Below, in pieces: positions 63,743 through 64,000 of a DNA stretch of 64,000 nt (positions are counted from its first letter, which is position 1; the number at the start of each line of letters is the position of its first letter). The DNA comes from Spiroplasma sp. NBRC 100390 (GTDB lineage: Bacteria > Bacillota_I > Bacilli_A > Mycoplasmatales > Mycoplasmataceae). The notes under the pieces were generated by a model. It ran no database searches. It worked only from the letters and a program-made list of their open reading frames with translations, and was not told the DNA's origin. The stretch lies in assembly GCF_001886495.1 (NCBI RefSeq), contig NZ_CP018022.1, positions 806,001-870,000 on the forward strand, given 5' to 3'. The translations under genes were made by a program, and so were the position numbers.

Positions 63743-64000
63743 TATAATGCTCCTTTTTGCAAAGTTTACTTGCTTATCTACATTATACTTGAAAAAAATA
63801 AAAAATATTATCTCCCGCTTTTTTAACAATTTGCTTGCAACAACTTCTAATTAATGCAAATTATTTGATATTCATATATTTTTATTTTCAAAGTAATATC
63901 GATAAAAGATAACGCTATAATATTAATTAAATATTTATTCACTAAAACAAAAAAATATGATGATTTTTTCTCTTAATAAAAATAAATAAAAATTTTTTTA

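Overview
The window looks like a chromosome segment of a Spiroplasma or a close relative in the Mollicutes. It is very AT-rich, and many recognisable proteins (PheT, PheS, FtsA, Fmt, LepA, photolyase, terminase) read through in-frame UGA codons, so UGA is Trp and only UAA and UAG stop translation. Gene coordinates here use that code. Most genes lie on the minus strand. No tRNA, rRNA, CRISPR array, intact insertion sequence or replication origin was seen.

About 1-18,870 is housekeeping: the start of ileS behind a T-box; a division cluster without peptidoglycan genes (mraZ, rsmH, ftsA, ftsZ, sepF, ylmH, a coiled-coil gene); rpmF with a DUF177 gene; an RpiR-type regulator; pheST behind a Phe T-box; a large FtsX-type permease; a fused NAD(P)H-hydrate repair gene; a YgjP-type metallopeptidase; and a membrane protein. 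Positions 30,972-45,350 are also housekeeping: lepA, an ECF S component, fmt, a DUF2779 nuclease, yebC, the tsaE-tsaB-rimI set, a ferredoxin-NADP reductase, a flippase-like protein and a pseudouridine synthase.

About 19,160-30,850 is accessory. Two paralogous lipoproteins (19,163-20,770 and 26,954-28,495) flank a small phage-derived module (20,937-25,424). That module has a terminase large subunit, a protein with a HEPN-type RNxxxH motif, several small unknown proteins and a roughly 220 bp imperfect palindrome, but no portal, capsid or tail gene. The promoter of the first lipoprotein appears to have a pure poly-T spacer, the layout of a phase-variable promoter.

About 45,700-54,200 is variable. 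It holds a decayed gene cluster, a photolyase, a secreted gamma-glutamyltranspeptidase-like protein and a cytosine methylase truncated tail to tail at one point, and an array of four paralogous small membrane proteins with constant ends and unrelated middles, interrupted by one secreted protein gene. This array is the best candidate for an undescribed system.

About 54,600-63,742 is a surface-protein operon: a small anchored protein, a lipoprotein, two very large surface proteins sharing a repeated motif (one frame-broken at homopolymers, one with an in-frame UAA), a small secreted protein and a lone PTS EIIC-type membrane protein.
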